Origin: Hydnum rufescens UP504
Taxonomy: Eukaryota > Basidiomycota > Agaricomycetes > Cantharellales > Hydnaceae
NCBI GenBank assembly: GCA_014904985.1
Contig: MU128982.1
Span: 62,001 to 126,000 of the forward strand
Direction of reading: 5' to 3'
DNA: 64,000 bases
A program made the position numbers and the translations under genes. A model generated the notes under the pieces. It did not search any database, was not told where the DNA came from, and worked only from the letters and a program-made list of their open reading frames with translations. Shown here one piece after another: positions 33,671 to 45,458 of the stretch (within the stretch, counting starts at the first letter, position 1; the number at the start of each line of letters is the position of its first letter).

Positions 33671-35688
33671 CTAATAACGGAATGCCGGGTGTGCATACGA
33701 CCCACATAACCAGATCCCTGGTGGCACCACGGCAGTCTGTACCTCGCCGTTAGTTGGCATGTCTCTATCGTTCTCCCAAATATCGTGCTTCCTTCGATCT
33801 AAACGAGAGAAAGAGTGAGAGGGACAAGATGCCGGAACCACCGCCTGTAGTCTCCCAGCGCCTTGCACTGGACCGAGTTTTCGTATCCTCCGCCTCTTGA
33901 GGCTCACCACGAATGGCAGGAGTCGTTTAGGCGCGGCGGGCCTGGATATGGATACAGATAGACCGAAGGGGAATGATGGGGCGTCTTCCTCAGTCATCAG
34001 TTGGCGCTGGGCGATCTTTGAGTCTACGGTCAGCACGGCTCGCTCTATGATCGCGGTGGACAGGACGCATTCGTCTCGGGGAGGGATAATGGGGTTTGTG
34101 GTTTGGTATACCACGGAATTGGGGGAGACGATCACAGATGAATGTGATGCTGGTAGTATGCTTGAAAATGCAGAAGAGGAAGGGGGAGGAGATTGGATCA
34201 TGTGTGTGGCCATGGTATAATTCGGAGGGACACAATTCGAATACAAGGATGAATAGTCTCGTACGTCACGTTGTGCACAGACCAAATTTAGATCTCTTTG
34301 ATCTTGTGCCACTGGTGGAATCAGTGCGTCGTCGGTATGGTTAACGACGACGGTGCGTATATATTTGAATCGTCGAAGACAGCCGATTTGCGCGACAATA
34401 TGCTGCAGTTGAGGGGACTTGAGAGGCAAGGATGCAGCGTAAGATTCAAGAATGGGGATGCCATTATTGGCTTGAGTGGCGAATATGACATGGTGAAAGC
34501 CTGAGGCCACCGCAGTACCATCCGCTGTCGTATACGTTATTTCCGTCGTAGATGGGTCGGATGGATCGAGGCGAAGTGCTGCGATTGTGGATGATAAATG
34601 AATGTTTTCCGGTGGCAAGGTTTTCATTATTCGTGAGACGGCATCTTGAACGCCGTGCGTTACTACATAATGACTCGTGAAATGTGTTTTCCAAACATAT
34701 TCTGACAACCCCACAGAAATCATTCAAGTGAGCTATTATCGACAAGTACAATAAGCAAGATCAGCGTACCTAGGATCTCGGTGGCAGGATGGTTGTATAC
34801 ATCCTCTTCCGAGGCCGTACATACGGCGGAGAACAAGGGCATTACAACTTCGTGGATGAAGGTAAGCCATGACACGTCTGCACCCGTCAATCGCGCCAAA
34901 AAACCGGAGGGTGTGGTCCTCTCGCTCCACTGACGGAGAGTTTCGACAGAGGAGCGAGAGTAGAATAATGGGCTGGCTAATATGGCAAGGCGAATGAAGT
35001 TGAATAATAGTTGAAGGGCGAACAACCCGAAGAGACAGAGTGAAGGAAGCGTTATGAAGATAAAGCGAACGATACCGGAATATGCAAAAGATACTGGCAC
35101 AGAATGATCCTCGCACGCGAAAAGCCCAGATGATGGGGACCGCTCCGTGGGTATGCTTATGCCCCCAAGACCGGAACTCCCGTTATATAGAAGACGTGGA
35201 CGCCATGTGAGTGAGCCCAACGCGGATGACGAAAGGGAGGAAAAGGAGTAGGAAAAGTCTGATGTCCGGAAGACGACACCGAGATAATTGTACAATGCAA
35301 TGAGGTTGGGGTAGTATCCTAGGTGCGGGGTGAAATTGTCCAGCGGTACAGAACATTAAAGCATTGAAGAAAAGGGCGTACCGCCTTGGAAGGATCTCAT
35401 TGGCACGTCTATCCTAATCTGGGTGGTCGCCTTGCCACCGCTGTGGGATGATACTGTGATAGATTTGTTGTCCATCCCCACCGAATCGGACTACCCAAGA
35501 ATGCACTTGGTCAGCTTGCATTTCAAGAGATGGAAAACGCTTGTTACCAATACCTTTTCAAATAAGTGTACATCGAATTGCACACCGGCCGCGTCGTCGG
35601 TGACAGTCGAGAGCAGAAAAGCTGAAGTAAGCCCCGCCAATCCAGAGCCAATTATGGCTACCTTAGCATTACGAGGGGATTTTGGCAT
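33671..35688 (-). CDS. FAD-dependent oxidoreductase (NAD(P)-binding Rossmann, amine-oxidase-like)
   Basis: Start at 35,688 (MPKSPRNAKVAIIGSGLAGL). GSGLAGLTSAFLL is the dinucleotide-binding GxGxxG followed by an acidic residue in FDVHLFEK. Introns in the first 400 bp lead to GMDNKSITVSSHSGGKATTQ, IRIDVPMRSFQGG and YYPNLIALYNYLGV. A middle region has hydrophobic helices (FIFITLPSLCLFGLFALQLL). The second exon group covers YVWKTHFTSHYVVTHGVQDA, ...GFHHVIFATQANNG and the C-terminal FAD motif GIWLCGSYAHPG. After that motif the expected GIPLLESCVTSALNVVENGI is found one frame over (about 33,690, CCGG where CCGGG is expected), so the literal frame ends early at 33,671. The repeat insertion begins just past ENGIF, so the natural C-terminus may be displaced. 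Substrate unknown. Confidence 0.78.
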
Positions 35689-36131
35689 GGCTTCTCGAGC
35701 TCACAGACTTCTAGGGGATGCCGCTGGACTTTGAACTTTCTAAGCAATGCAAGCAATTTCCGATCCCTAATTACCTGCCGGCATCTCTGAGGGGGAAAAA
35801 TGTCACGGATCCTTCCGGCATGCCGCCTTGACAGTCCAATCACTGAATTAAAAGTGTTGCCTCGATTTTCAACTTCTACACTCATTTCTACACAAATACA
35901 GAGGATGCTGGCACAAATCGGTGACAGGACAAAAACAAGTCGGGATTTGCCGTTCCTGCTCCCACGCTCCGGATTATTTCCGCTCATTGTGGCACCACAA
36001 ATTCCTCTCGATTAGACGCACGGTAGATCACACCAAAGTCTCGCCTTACTGGCATTTCTCTGAGAATATTTTTTTAAATTTCGTCAGGCCCCTGTTCCGC
36101 GGTGTCCAAATCTCCGTGAAGCTGGGTCATC
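35689..36131. promoter_or_regulatory. Divergent intergenic region, oxidoreductase / DUF1769 gene
   Basis: 443 bp between two divergent starts. No protein similarity on either strand; it presumably carries both promoters. No clear TATA box was identified. Confidence 0.4.
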
Positions 36132-37277
36132 ATGCCTTACAAACTGATAATCACTGCTGGGCCATCGTTAGACGAAGAAACGCACCAAATAGTGCACGTT
36201 AATTCGGAGACATCTGTTCCTCTTTCCTCAGACAATTTTTCGGGACAAGTGACTGTGCGAGTAGCACACTTCAGAGGACTAGCTCCTCATGGTACCGAGC
36301 CTATCCCCAATTCCCCCTATTTCGAAAAGGAATGCAACGCAACATTCAGCATTGACGCATCAGGTATATTTGGCCTATTCCATTCTTTATGTGCCTCATT
36401 CTCGTGATTAAGCGCCGCTGCAATAGGGGTGTACAAGACGCAGAGCTTGACTGCCGACGACCTCCTATTTGGCATCGTGTTCCGGACGTGAGGCGTCTTC
36501 CACCTTGATGATCTATTGAATCTCATGTTGTATACTATCGTAGATCCATCACGGACCGCCTGCCGTCAACATATAAACTTGGTGTACGGGCCTTGCAGTG
36601 GTTTAACCCGAATATTGATTTCCAACTTGAGGGTGAAAAACCAACGGTCCTCGCCCCTCTCCTCGCCCTGGTCAGCCGTGTCAATGTGACCGCTCTCTCC
36701 CCCGAGTCCGAGTCCGAGCTATCAACCATCCCCACACGACCTGAGAATTCCCACGTGGAGAACATTACACCTTTACTCCGTGCCCAAACTCCGGGCTCCC
36801 GTGCTTCTGGGGCGCTCGAATCCGACTATGCAATCGTCACAGCAATCAAATCTTCCGCACCTCCGGGTGAGCCTGATTCCTTATCACCGAGTGGACCGGG
36901 GATTCCAGAGAAGTCTTGGTTCAGTTTTGGTCCGTCGCTGGACCCCAGAAGGGCCCGCCACAAGTTCTACTCTAATGAAGACGTGCGCCGCGAAACGATC
37001 ATTGGATCGAACAATATACTCAGCATCGATATGAATAATGGATTCCTTGACTTTCGTGATCTAAGTTTGAGGATACCTGGTGTGTTTTTTTTCTTAACGT
37101 GTTCCCGATCCCTGAACCTGGTAAATCGGTATTGAGAACCGCATTCTAGGTATGCCCTTCAATGTGGGCTTGGGTCCATACATGAATGGTAGACCCGTAC
37201 AATACTGTTGTATGTCCAGGGACAAGACCAAGGTGTATTGGTGCGTTGTGTTCACGCTTATGGAGGATGAAGGATGA
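36132..37277 (+). CDS. DUF1769 family protein
   Basis: Exons 36132-36363, 36427-36487, 36544-37079, 37150-37277; 318 residues, all junctions in phase. The N-terminus reads MPYKLIITAGPSLDEETHQI, followed by VTVRVAHFRGL and SPYFEKE. Conserved DUF1769 signatures are LTADDLLFGIVF, a long variable Ser/Pro-rich middle, RARHKFYSNEDVRRE, NNGFLDFRDLSLRIPGMPFN, and the C-terminal MNGRPVQYCCMSRDKTKVYW, ending VVFTLMEDEG. The family is fungal and poorly understood; the fission yeast member has been studied as Duc1 at the cell cortex. It is convergent with MFAP1, with 127 bp between stops. Confidence 0.9.
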
Positions 37278-37404
37278 ATGTACACCCGTCACTGCTCGAA
37301 AACTTATTGAGCGCTGCTCAGGCGAAGTCCCACGACCACTTAGAGCCCCATATACACTAATTATTTCATAGAAATACAATACTCTTTCAAGTATAATATA
37401 AGCG

Positions 37405-39382
37405 TCAATCTCGTCGTCTCCGTTTATCAGATCGTTCAATGCTTCGTGACCGAGATCGTCTTCGCCTATATCGATTCGGTGATCTTGAGCGTGACCGAGA
37501 CCGGCGTGGTCTGTCACGATCGCTGTAACGATCTCGCTCCCGCTGTCTGGGTGATTGATCCCTCCCCCCAGACCTCCCACTACGCCCATGACCATCTTGC
37601 CGAGATAGATCGTCGCGCCCCTCCGTAGCGAGCTCTTGTCGCTGGCGATACCCCTCATCCGTTCCACGATCCTTCCAGTGACGCGGCGCATCCCGGTCGT
37701 CAGTAGACCCGGCGGGCGGGTCTTTCCGAACACCCCATTGGCGTGTGGGCTTGACCGCTGCAAAACCATCGTTCGCCCCGGTCCCACGCCCTGAAAACGA
37801 TCCCCCGCCCATCGGGCTCCGCTTGGGTCGACATTAGGACAATCTCCATAGCGGTGCGGTTAGGTATTGCTGATACGTTTGCTATGATTCCATTTCGTAC
37901 CTCGTTTTAAATGTGGTCCGCCGCAGTTGAAGCACCCTTGAGCATCCTTGAGTCCTGGCCCAGCTCCTTTTCCTTTCAACTCAATCCCCCCAAAACCGCC
38001 AGTGTTGCGGGTCGTGTCTTGATCCAGGAGATGTGTGTATTTCGTACGGCTTCTCTTGCCAAAGTTCTTGACCTGCATGACCTGAGGCAAAAGCGACATG
38101 TCCACAGTAGATTGTGTGGCCTCGGTATAATCGCGTTTCTTGAGGATTTCCAAGTCCTGACCAGAGGGAGAAACATTGACCTCTTAGCACCAGCAATAGG
38201 TTGGGCCCTCGTACCTGATGATAAGCGCCCTTGTGATAGTACTTTTGTAAGAATTTTTGTTGGCCCTGAGGTTTTTCATCACGAGATTTCTGGGCATGGG
38301 CAAGATCTTCGGCCAGCCGCTGAGCTTCCGGAAGGGCACGGCGCCGCTCGATCTCTTCTCGCTCCTCTTCGCGACGTACTTGGGCTTCTTTATCCCGTTT
38401 AACCCTCCCTAGTTCTCGTAGCCGCCATTCCTCAAACTCTGCAGCTGGGTCGAGGCCATCTGTGTCATCAACATCGGGAATGAGTTCCTGCACCTCCTCT
38501 GAAATGTTTAAAAATCACATTAGAGCTCAGTTCAACGAGAGAAATTATCGATATGGCACACTTTCTGCAAGTTCGCGCTTAATGCTCTCCGCGACGAGAT
38601 CGTGGCTCTCTTTTTTGCGCTGAGCCGCCTCTGCTTCTCGTTTTGCCAATGCTTCTGGAGTATTTTGAGCCTCGGCCTCGATCTCTTGGATTGTGACACG
38701 ACCTCGCCTGTAGAACGTAGGTTTGAGAAAGAAACCAACGAGAAACTAGGGCGAAAAGGGCACTTGGGAACAAAGACGGGACGAAATACGGCAGCAGGTT
38801 TGATTTCCTCTTCCTCTTCCTCTTCAGAATCGGTTTCGTATTCACTGCTAGACTAACAAAGGGCAGATAAGTAGAGACAATGTGGGGGAATGAGGACCAG
38901 TGCCTGAATTGACTACTCACACCGTCTGGTTGTAAACCTGGGGGCCGAGGTGGAGTCTCCTCAGATTCTATAAAGGAATAAAATAGGTTTTTACATGCGC
39001 CATGGCATTAAATAAATCGCGTACCTTCCATATCTGTCCTGCCGGATTCTGCCCTCCCGTCAACGATGACTTTACCATTCGAGATATTCACGTTCTTGAG
39101 TGATACATTCATTGCTTTTCCCAGAGACGGCTTAGCCTTCAAAACTGCGTGCTCCTCATCCTCTCCATCCCCATCTTTATCATGGTCCTGCTCCACATCG
39201 CCGCCAATTGGTATATCCCCGGCATCGGATTGTTGTTGCTCTAATTCCTCGTCGGCTTCAGAGTCGGAATCAGATTCTACTGCTTCCACGCCTTTGGGTG
39301 CTTTCCCTGGGAAGTATCTTTGGGCCGGACGTGCCTGGCGTGGAGCCGGTGCTTTACGAGTAGCGTGCATAAGAAAGTCCAA
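37405..39382 (-). CDS. MFAP1: MFAP1-like spliceosomal protein
   Basis: MFAP1 works with Prp38 in activation of the spliceosome, in the nucleus. N-terminal exon (39,382 downward; [20 protein letters not shown] is the conserved start): acidic stretch [16 protein letters not shown]. Then [129 protein letters not shown] and a zinc knuckle [13 protein letters not shown]. The tail is RS-rich ([20 protein letters not shown]). The frame needs small shifts near 38,750, 38,870 and just after the zinc knuckle (about 37,810), either missed splice sites or sequence errors. An overlapping minus-strand frame (37,787-37,146) is a shadow. Confidence 0.82.
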
Positions 39383-40091
39383 CAGACCGTTTGTGGCAAA
39401 TGGCCGGAGTTTGCCGTAGGGTGGCGATGACCTTCTGTGGATGCGCCTCAGCCTCCTTCCCTATTTATATCCCTAAATTCCGGGTTCTGTTTTGCCCTTT
39501 CTTCTCCATGAACCTTGTATGCATACGTGCCTGGTATGAAATTGTCGTTGGCGCCTCCCACGTATGGTTGCACTGTTATCCACACTCTACATCGTAAATT
39601 GTGCCCGCTGATCTGAGTCTGGGCTCTGTCATTGCCGTGTACTGGAAACTCAACTTTACCTGGTGTTGGTATGCATTCACATCAGCTCGGGCAGGCTTGG
39701 GTCCTCCAATTTTCTGACCCAGTGTTCACGTCTCTCAAATGTCTTCAACCCCAATATTAATGGTCCAACGTCGTCGTGCCGCCTCGAGCGGCCGACATTG
39801 AACACGTTCATCCCAGCTGTGATGCTCTCTGGCGGCGCCACACCCGAACCTACCTGAAGCCCCACCGTTTGCATTGGGGGCCTTCACCTGGTAGAATGGC
39901 ATCACAGAATGATCTTGGGACATGATATTCAAAATACATTATTTGAGCCATCGTCTAACCTTTCTGCGAGACCGAGACGTACAGGTGTATCAAATATTCA
40001 TACATTTCCATTACATAGTGGGGAAGAATTCTCAATAGTAACAGCAAAGGGATGATTGAGGGAATAGTGAAAGCAAAACTTGTGCGAACTG
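39383..40091 (-). other. Coding-like minus-strand region, unresolved
   Basis: Between about 39,925 and 39,445 the minus strand shows unusually open frames: VGSGVAPPESITAGMNVFNV and RREHWVRKLEDPSLPELM in one frame, then VWITVQPYVGGANDNFIPGT and YAYKVHGEERAKQNPEF in another, ending at a stop near 39,443. No family was recognised and the frames do not join by an obvious intron. It could be a small gene with indels, or a repeat remnant. The remainder up to the SNF4 stop shows nothing. Confidence 0.3.
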
Positions 40092-41496
40092 TTATGACCC
40101 TCTCGTCCCATCCATCGGGGGTACTTCTAGATGACTATTGCTGCTAGAAGCAGTAGTCGCGGTCGCTGACGTGCCAGCACTCGACCGAGTCCCATTCATA
40201 CGAGTCGAATCCGTGCCGATGATATAGTGCAGAATATCACTGAGGGTAATAATTCCCACGAGACGACCCTTGCGCCCACCTTCGCCTTCGACGACCACAA
40301 GACGATGCACACGTCGCTGTTTAATCAACATAAGGAGAGAAGCGAGGGTATCTTGTGGTGTACATGTTATAACACCAGGAAAATCATGGGGGCGTTGTTT
40401 GAGTGCGGAGGCGATTGTCAGGTCCAAGTTTTGATAGACCCCTAGACGCACGAGTGTCTAAGAGAATGTATATTTCAGAGAAGTATACATGTAACGACAG
40501 ATGAAGTCGAATCCTCACGATAACGTCCACAGTCTCGTACAAGTTGACTACGATGCCCTCTTCGTCAATGATGGGAACAGCGCTGATGCCCAAGCGACTG
40601 AACACATGAACGACATCAAAAACAGTAGTGTCCAATGTGGCAGTCGCTATGGGGTGGAAAGGGTTGCCTTCAATTGGGGAAATATATGTTCCAATTCCAA
40701 GTGAACGTAAAGATAAGTGAAGGTGGGTAATTTCGCGAACCTTTCGTGGGAACTTGATATTAGACACGTGAAAGCTGGATTTGGAGCAAAGTTCTTACGT
40801 TGGTGGCTATGGCTTTCAAGGCCCGGTACTGGGTCAAGACAGAAAGAATGACTTCTTCTCCGGTAGGTTGGGTATCCAGGAGCGGCAACCGTCGTGCATG
40901 TGTGGATATAAGCAATTCACAAGCCTCCCAGAGGGGTTTCATGGGGTGGATGGAAATAAGAGGTGGAGTTGGCACGTTCAGCTCGCGCTCAATATCTATA
41001 GGGGATCATGGTGATGATAGTTCTTAGAGTCGCGTGATATCACGAACCTCGCAGTGATTCCAATCGAAACTGTTCCACATCATGGCCAACAGTATCATAT
41101 GAGGAGTGTTGGTAGTAATACTGGATAAGGTGTATGATATCCTGAACTGTGAACATACCAGCAAACCTTGCTGTGTCGCCATTCCACAGAGGGGCTGAGA
41201 CAACAGCTATTTAGATGGCGATGTCCAATCAGTGATAGCCCATGCCTTCGAGTACTGGATTCCGACGTACAACTAGCAAGGAGAGCATTGAGCGCCTTCT
41301 TGACTTCTAGCTTGTTATCAAGGACAATTGTCCTAAAACTAACAGGGAAGATATCATAGGAACTGCGGCCGCGTAGAAACGCGCGGATGGAGTGGAGTGC
41401 AGCATCGTGGGACTCCTGTGTTTGTGCTGGTGCAATGTGTGACCCAGCACGACGGCGACGACCAGCAGATGGCTTGCGGTGTACTTTGGGATCCAT
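40092..41496 (-). CDS. SNF4: AMPK/SNF1 gamma subunit (CBS-domain protein)
   Basis: The regulatory gamma subunit of the SNF1/AMPK kinase binds adenine nucleotides through CBS repeats. Exons on the minus strand: 41496-41271, 41206-41048, 40995-40799, 40752-40519, 40457-40092; 393 residues, all phases agree. Conserved stretches: FLRGRSSYDIFPVSFRTIVL, VVSAPLWNGDTARFAGMFTV, QDIIHLIQYYYQHSSYD, IERELNVPTPPLISIHPMKP, ARRLPLLDTQ, LGIGTYISPIEGNPFHPIAT, LGISAVPIIDEEGIVVNLYE, TLVRLGVYQNLDLTIASAL, RRVHRLVVVEGEGGRKGRLV and GIITLSDILHYIIG. Four CBS units are accounted for. A Ser/Thr-rich tail of about 40 residues follows. It diverges from the SSH4-like gene over 133 bp. Confidence 0.94.
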
Positions 41497-41629
41497 TTGG
41501 ATACAAATAGATGACGCCGGATCTACCCGGCCCAGACATTGCTCTCAACTTAAGACTCCCAACAACCCCTCCTCTCCGCTACCTCGCTTGGATTTGTTTT
41601 AGAGCACCGCTCGTGCGGAGCACAAGAAA
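41497..41629. promoter_or_regulatory. Compact bidirectional promoter, SNF4 / SSH4-like
   Basis: 133 bp separate two divergent start codons, so both promoters must overlap. The sequence is C-rich and pyrimidine-biased near 41,560-41,590. No TATA box seen. Confidence 0.5.
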
Positions 41630-43416
41630 ATGAGCACAGATCCACTAGTAGCTCTTAGAGATGAAATCATGTTCAGTACCACTAACACTCGCCCCCCTCC
41701 GGATCGCAATAATGCCCTGATGGTTCTACTTCCCATCCTTATCGTCCTCTCTACCCTACTTTTCCTTCTTGTTCTCTTCATAATATGTGCCCTCATCCTC
41801 CGGAAACGGCGGGGTATCTTACTTAGCGACCGCGACGGCCCAGTCGACCTCAGTCGAGAAGACCTCATGGAGGGTGCCGGGGGATTCGCTGGTGTGGAGA
41901 GTCGGTGGCTTGAGTCTGTGACAGAAGATACAAGGCGCAGCTACCAGCAAGCGAAAGGTGCGTATATTTTGGTTGTCATCCAGGCACCAATCTCATACTT
42001 GGAACTTCAGACTGGCAGCTCCAGTATCCTCCAAATTCGTTGCCAACGGACATCACCCTTTCACAATTTCTATCAATCCAGGAGAAGGGAGTGTCCGCTT
42101 GGTGCTTCGAGCCTGACTATGAAACTATGCCATCCCTTCTTGTCCACGCCCGCACCGAGCTTACTTTTCTACCTGATCCCTCCTCCTCATCCACTGTGCA
42201 ATCCAATCTCCCACTACCAAAGCTAAATGAAGTTTATTATTGGGAAGTAAAGATGTTCGATTTACCGGAGTCGACGACCGTCTCAGTTGGACTTGCCACA
42301 AAACCATATCCCCCTTTCCGGTTGCCAGGGTTAAATCGTTTTTCCATTGCCTATCACTCCAATGGTGACAAATCCTACAACTATCCATTCACCGCCACTC
42401 CGTTTGGACCGCCCCTGAAGGAGGGCGACGTGCTAGGAGTTGGCTACCGTCCTCGATCCGGGACAGTCTTCTTCACGCGGAATGGTCGTAAGACAGAAGA
42501 CGCTTTCGTGGGCCTTGGCAAGTGGAACTTGTTCCCCTCCATTGGAGCAGATGGGCCTTGCAGCGTGCATGTCAATCTTGGCCAGGCTGGATTCGTGCAC
42601 ATTGAGGCGAATGTAAAGAAGTGGGGCTTAGCACCCAGCGTGGGTACACTCGCTCCACCCCCTGCGTACGGTAGTGAGAGGGGTAGTATCTTATTGGAGG
42701 CCGGAGGGGCCAACGTTCCTCGGTCATTGGAGCGGCCTCGGTCCCCACCACCACCAATTGACGAAGTCACCCCATCCGCCTCAACCCAACGATCCTCCGG
42801 TCGGAGACCCCATAATCTTAGCACTTCCTCACCACTGCAACCCTCTCCACTGCGGGGCTCTCCTTTCCATCATCGCTCTCCTTCTCACCCAGGTACAACC
42901 ACGGAAGGAAATCCCCCAGAGGATGTAATACATCCAGGGAGCCCCGGGCGATATATATCGCCCACCGACATGCAATATCATTCGCAACGGCGGCATCGAT
43001 TTGCAGAGGGGGCAGAGAATGAAGATGATGACTGGCGCATGGGGCCAGACCGTAGATCTCGCTCACCCCTTCTCACGGCCGGGTCGGACTCTTCCACAAG
43101 TAGGACAAGATCAAATTCTACCCGTCGGAGAAATGGCGAGACGCCAGTCGTTCTGACGGATCCGTCCACCCTTTCCTCACCAGAATTCCCAAATCCCCCA
43201 ACACCTCACCTCTCCGATATACACCTTCGGGAGATGCATTCCAACGGGGCCCCGCCTAATTCGCCTTCACCACTGGCGCCATCCATGGTGGAGCCTCCTG
43301 CATACACAATAGTGGATGCTGCGCGTTATCCCGATGGGGTAACCGTGGATATTCCACCCGAGATTCTTGCGGCAGCGCTTGAAGATCGCCCGTCGCGCTC
43401 TTCACATTCTCGTTGA
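41630..43416 (+). CDS. SSH4-like SPRY-domain adaptor of the Rsp5 ubiquitin ligase
   Basis: Two exons, 41630-41957 and 42011-43416 (577 residues). One transmembrane helix at about residues 27-58 (ALMVLLPILIVLSTLLFLLV, then LFIICALILRKRRG). Next come the SSH4-type DWQLQYPPNSLPTDITLSQF and a SPRY domain (VYYWEVKMFDLPESTTVSVG, FSIAYHSNGDKSYNYPF, EGDVLGVGYRPRSGTVFFTR, NLFPSIGADGPCSVHVNLGQ). The long C-terminal tail is disordered and holds two PPxY motifs (PPAYGS and PPAYTI) that would bind Rsp5/NEDD4 WW domains. In yeast Ssh4 works at endosome/vacuole membranes to direct ubiquitination of membrane proteins for sorting. The tail also has RSRSP and Ser-rich stretches. Confidence 0.92.
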
Positions 43417-44048
43417 TGTATCGACCGTCGACAATTATAGGACTTATTGACTATAGTGTCGGGGCGGGTTGATCCTCCTTTATAACGCTCCCTGTACCCA
43501 TAACTGACCTCTTTGATCTTTCATATCTGGGGACGCCTAGGACTAGTTTTGTTATTCTCAGTTTGTTATTCTCAAAAATCGAACATGTATTTTCCTCAGG
43601 AGCAAAAACTGGTATCCGCTAAGACGCTATCCGAAGATTGCCCGAAAAATGGCCGGCCATTAGCGCATGCAACCAAAAGGCAATTGCTCGACCAACACTG
43701 GATTATTAATGAAGATGTGTCAAGATCCCATGATTTCAGTACGAATGTGGGATGCTCAGAGGTGTTAAGTAGTAAGAGGAAGAGATTAGGTAATCAATGT
43801 CGAGTACGAAGGAGTAGCCCCTAATATGATTGACGAGGCTCGCGAAGCGAGGACTACTTAATGTCGCAGAAGACGAGTATGCAGAGAAGCCGAGTGGAAG
43901 GAACTGAATTCTCAGGGAGACTTGAGATGAGAGATGAAGGGAATTGGTGAGAAGAGGATAATCACAGACAATATATTCTTGATCTTCTTTAGGGGCAAGA
44001 GTACAAGAAGTAACTAATATACCAAAGATCAAGGAGAATAAGGAAGTG
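43417..44048. other. No gene; repeat-like flank of the MULE-like element
   Basis: No recognised coding sequence. 43,970-44,040 holds an inverted pair (TTGATCTTC...GAAG and AAGATCAAGG), and the stretch has the look of an LTR or other repeat end, but I cannot prove it. Confidence 0.4.
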
Positions 44049-44059
44049 GAGGTGAATAC

Positions 44060-44328
44060 AGACTCCTTCCCAGTCGCGTGGTGGCTTTCTTCGCGCTTGG
44101 TCTCCACATATAGGAGTTAAGTCCTAAATCCGCAAATTTGGATCCGTGTTACATAATATATTATGAAATAATAACGGAAATTAAGTAAAACCCGATCATC
44201 TATGCCGAATAACAACGCGAGAAAGCCACCACGACGACTGGCACTTTTGTTGTTTGGTCCGAGGCTTTGTTTACCTCGGATACAAACTTTATCACCGTAT
44301 CCCTTTTCCATATATGCGTACGTCCCCC
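44060..44328. repeat. Left terminal inverted repeat of the MULE-like element
   Basis: Pairs with 45,150-45,418. Differences are single substitutions or indels (e.g. GAGTTAAGTCC here, GAGTTTAGTCC in the partner). Such high identity implies recent activity. Confidence 0.9.
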
Positions 44329-44338
44329 TTAACATCAA

Positions 44339-45186
44339 ATGCTTGACAGTGTTCCCTCCGTCGAGGATGTCCAATTTCACTCAGCTAGGGAGTACAATGT
44401 TCTTGTGTGTCTTTGGCAAGCGGAAAACTGCCGAATCCAATTATCTGGTGTTCCCTATCTTGTATGCACGGCTGCAACGGGTTCAGGGGAAACTTTGACT
44501 TTCTGGCTACCAATGCTTTACCAGAAAGGCACTACATTCATAATAGTGCCTCTCAAAAACCTGGGAAAGCAAATGGCCGATGTCGCAGCAAGCCTAGAGC
44601 TCACATCTGCTTCGGTGACTCGCGATACCCTGACAAAGCCGCTACTGAAGGTATGTAAACTTGTAGGCATAGGGTTGGTGTAGACTGCGTTGAAGACACG
44701 AAATAAAAAAATTAGGCAATTGAGAATCGCGAGTACCGTGTTATCACAATCAGCCCAGAATTGATTGTCGATCCGCGCTTCTGGGGTTTGCGGAAACAGA
44801 AGTCCTGGTGCGAGGGCGTGGACCAGATAATTGTCGATGAATTCCACTGCATTGATGGCTGGGGGGGCTGCCGAGGTGAAGGATTTCGCCCCAAGTATAT
44901 CGAATTAAGACGGCTTGTCATTATCCTCAGGAAAAAAATCCTGTGGCTATTGGTCTCGGCATCGGCGGATGAAAATACGATCTCTCGCATTCTCTATAAT
45001 GCATTGAGTTTGTCATTAATTTGGAGGGATGCAACTACATTTATATGGAGAGGGACATGGCTGCCTAATAGGGTGGACCAGAACTGGGATAGGTTGTCGA
45101 AGTTTTCATCCACGCATTGCAGAACAGTATCAAGAGCATGCAATGGTGGGGGGGACATATGCATATATGGAAAAGGGATACGGTGA
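44339..45186 (+). pseudogene. Captured RecQ-type DEAD helicase fragment, catalytically dead
   Basis: The frame 44,339-44,653 reads CRIQLSGVPYLVCTAATGSG, then ETLTFWLPMLY and FIIVPLKNLGKQMADVAAS. An intron (about 44,652-44,715, GTATGT...TTAG) leads to AIENREYRVITISPELIVDP, GVDQIIVDEFHCIDGWGG, FRPKYIELRRLVIIL and ILWLLVSASADENTI. These are motifs I, Ia, II and III of RecQ-like helicases. In motif I the Lys of GKT is Glu (GSGETL), and motif II is DEFH in place of DEAH/DEVH, so ATP hydrolysis should be lost. The C-terminal helicase half is missing; the frame runs on to 45,186 inside the right terminal repeat. Confidence 0.8.
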
Positions 45187-45418
45187 TAAATTTTGTATCC
45201 GAAGTAAACAAAGCCTCGGACCAAACAACAAATGTGCCAGTCGTCGTGGTGGCTTTCTCGCGTTGTTATTCGGCATAGATGATCGGGTTTTACTTAATTT
45301 CCGTTATTATTTCATAATATATTATGTAACACGGATCCAAATTTGCGGATTTAGGACTAAACTCCTATATGTGGAGACCAAGCGCGAAGAAAGCCACCAC
45401 GCGACTGGGAAGGAGTCT
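45150..45418. repeat. Right terminal inverted repeat of the MULE-like element
   Basis: Inverted copy of 44,060-44,328. It is followed directly by the 10-bp duplication GAGGTGAATA. Confidence 0.9.
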
Positions 45419-45458
45419 GAGGTGAATAAGGAAATGGAGGTACAATAAGGAAAGGGGG

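Larger units (their letters stand above)
44059..45418 (+). mobile_element. Mutator-like (Pack-MULE-type) element carrying a helicase fragment
   Basis: The ends read AGACTCCTTCCCAGTCGCGT inward from both sides. Terminal inverted repeats of about 269 bp (44,060-44,328 and 45,150-45,418) are nearly identical, with only a handful of differences by eye. The 10-bp direct repeat GAGGTGAATA (44,049-44,058 and 45,419-45,428) flanks it as a target duplication, in the 9-11 bp range of Mutator-like transposons. The interior has no transposase but holds a RecQ-type helicase fragment with an intron. Long TIRs, TSD size and captured host gene together fit a Pack-MULE; the superfamily assignment rests on structure only. 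Confidence 0.8.

Noticed and set aside
37146..37787. Long minus-strand open frame of 213 codons
   Set aside because: It is the out-of-frame shadow of the RS-rich tail of MFAP1; the RS repeats keep a second frame open by chance.
44117..44380. Minus-strand frame ending in YGDKVCIRGKQSLGPNN as a gene
   Set aside because: It is the inverted terminal repeat of the MULE-like element read on one strand; the same sequence occurs at 45.15-45.42 kb.
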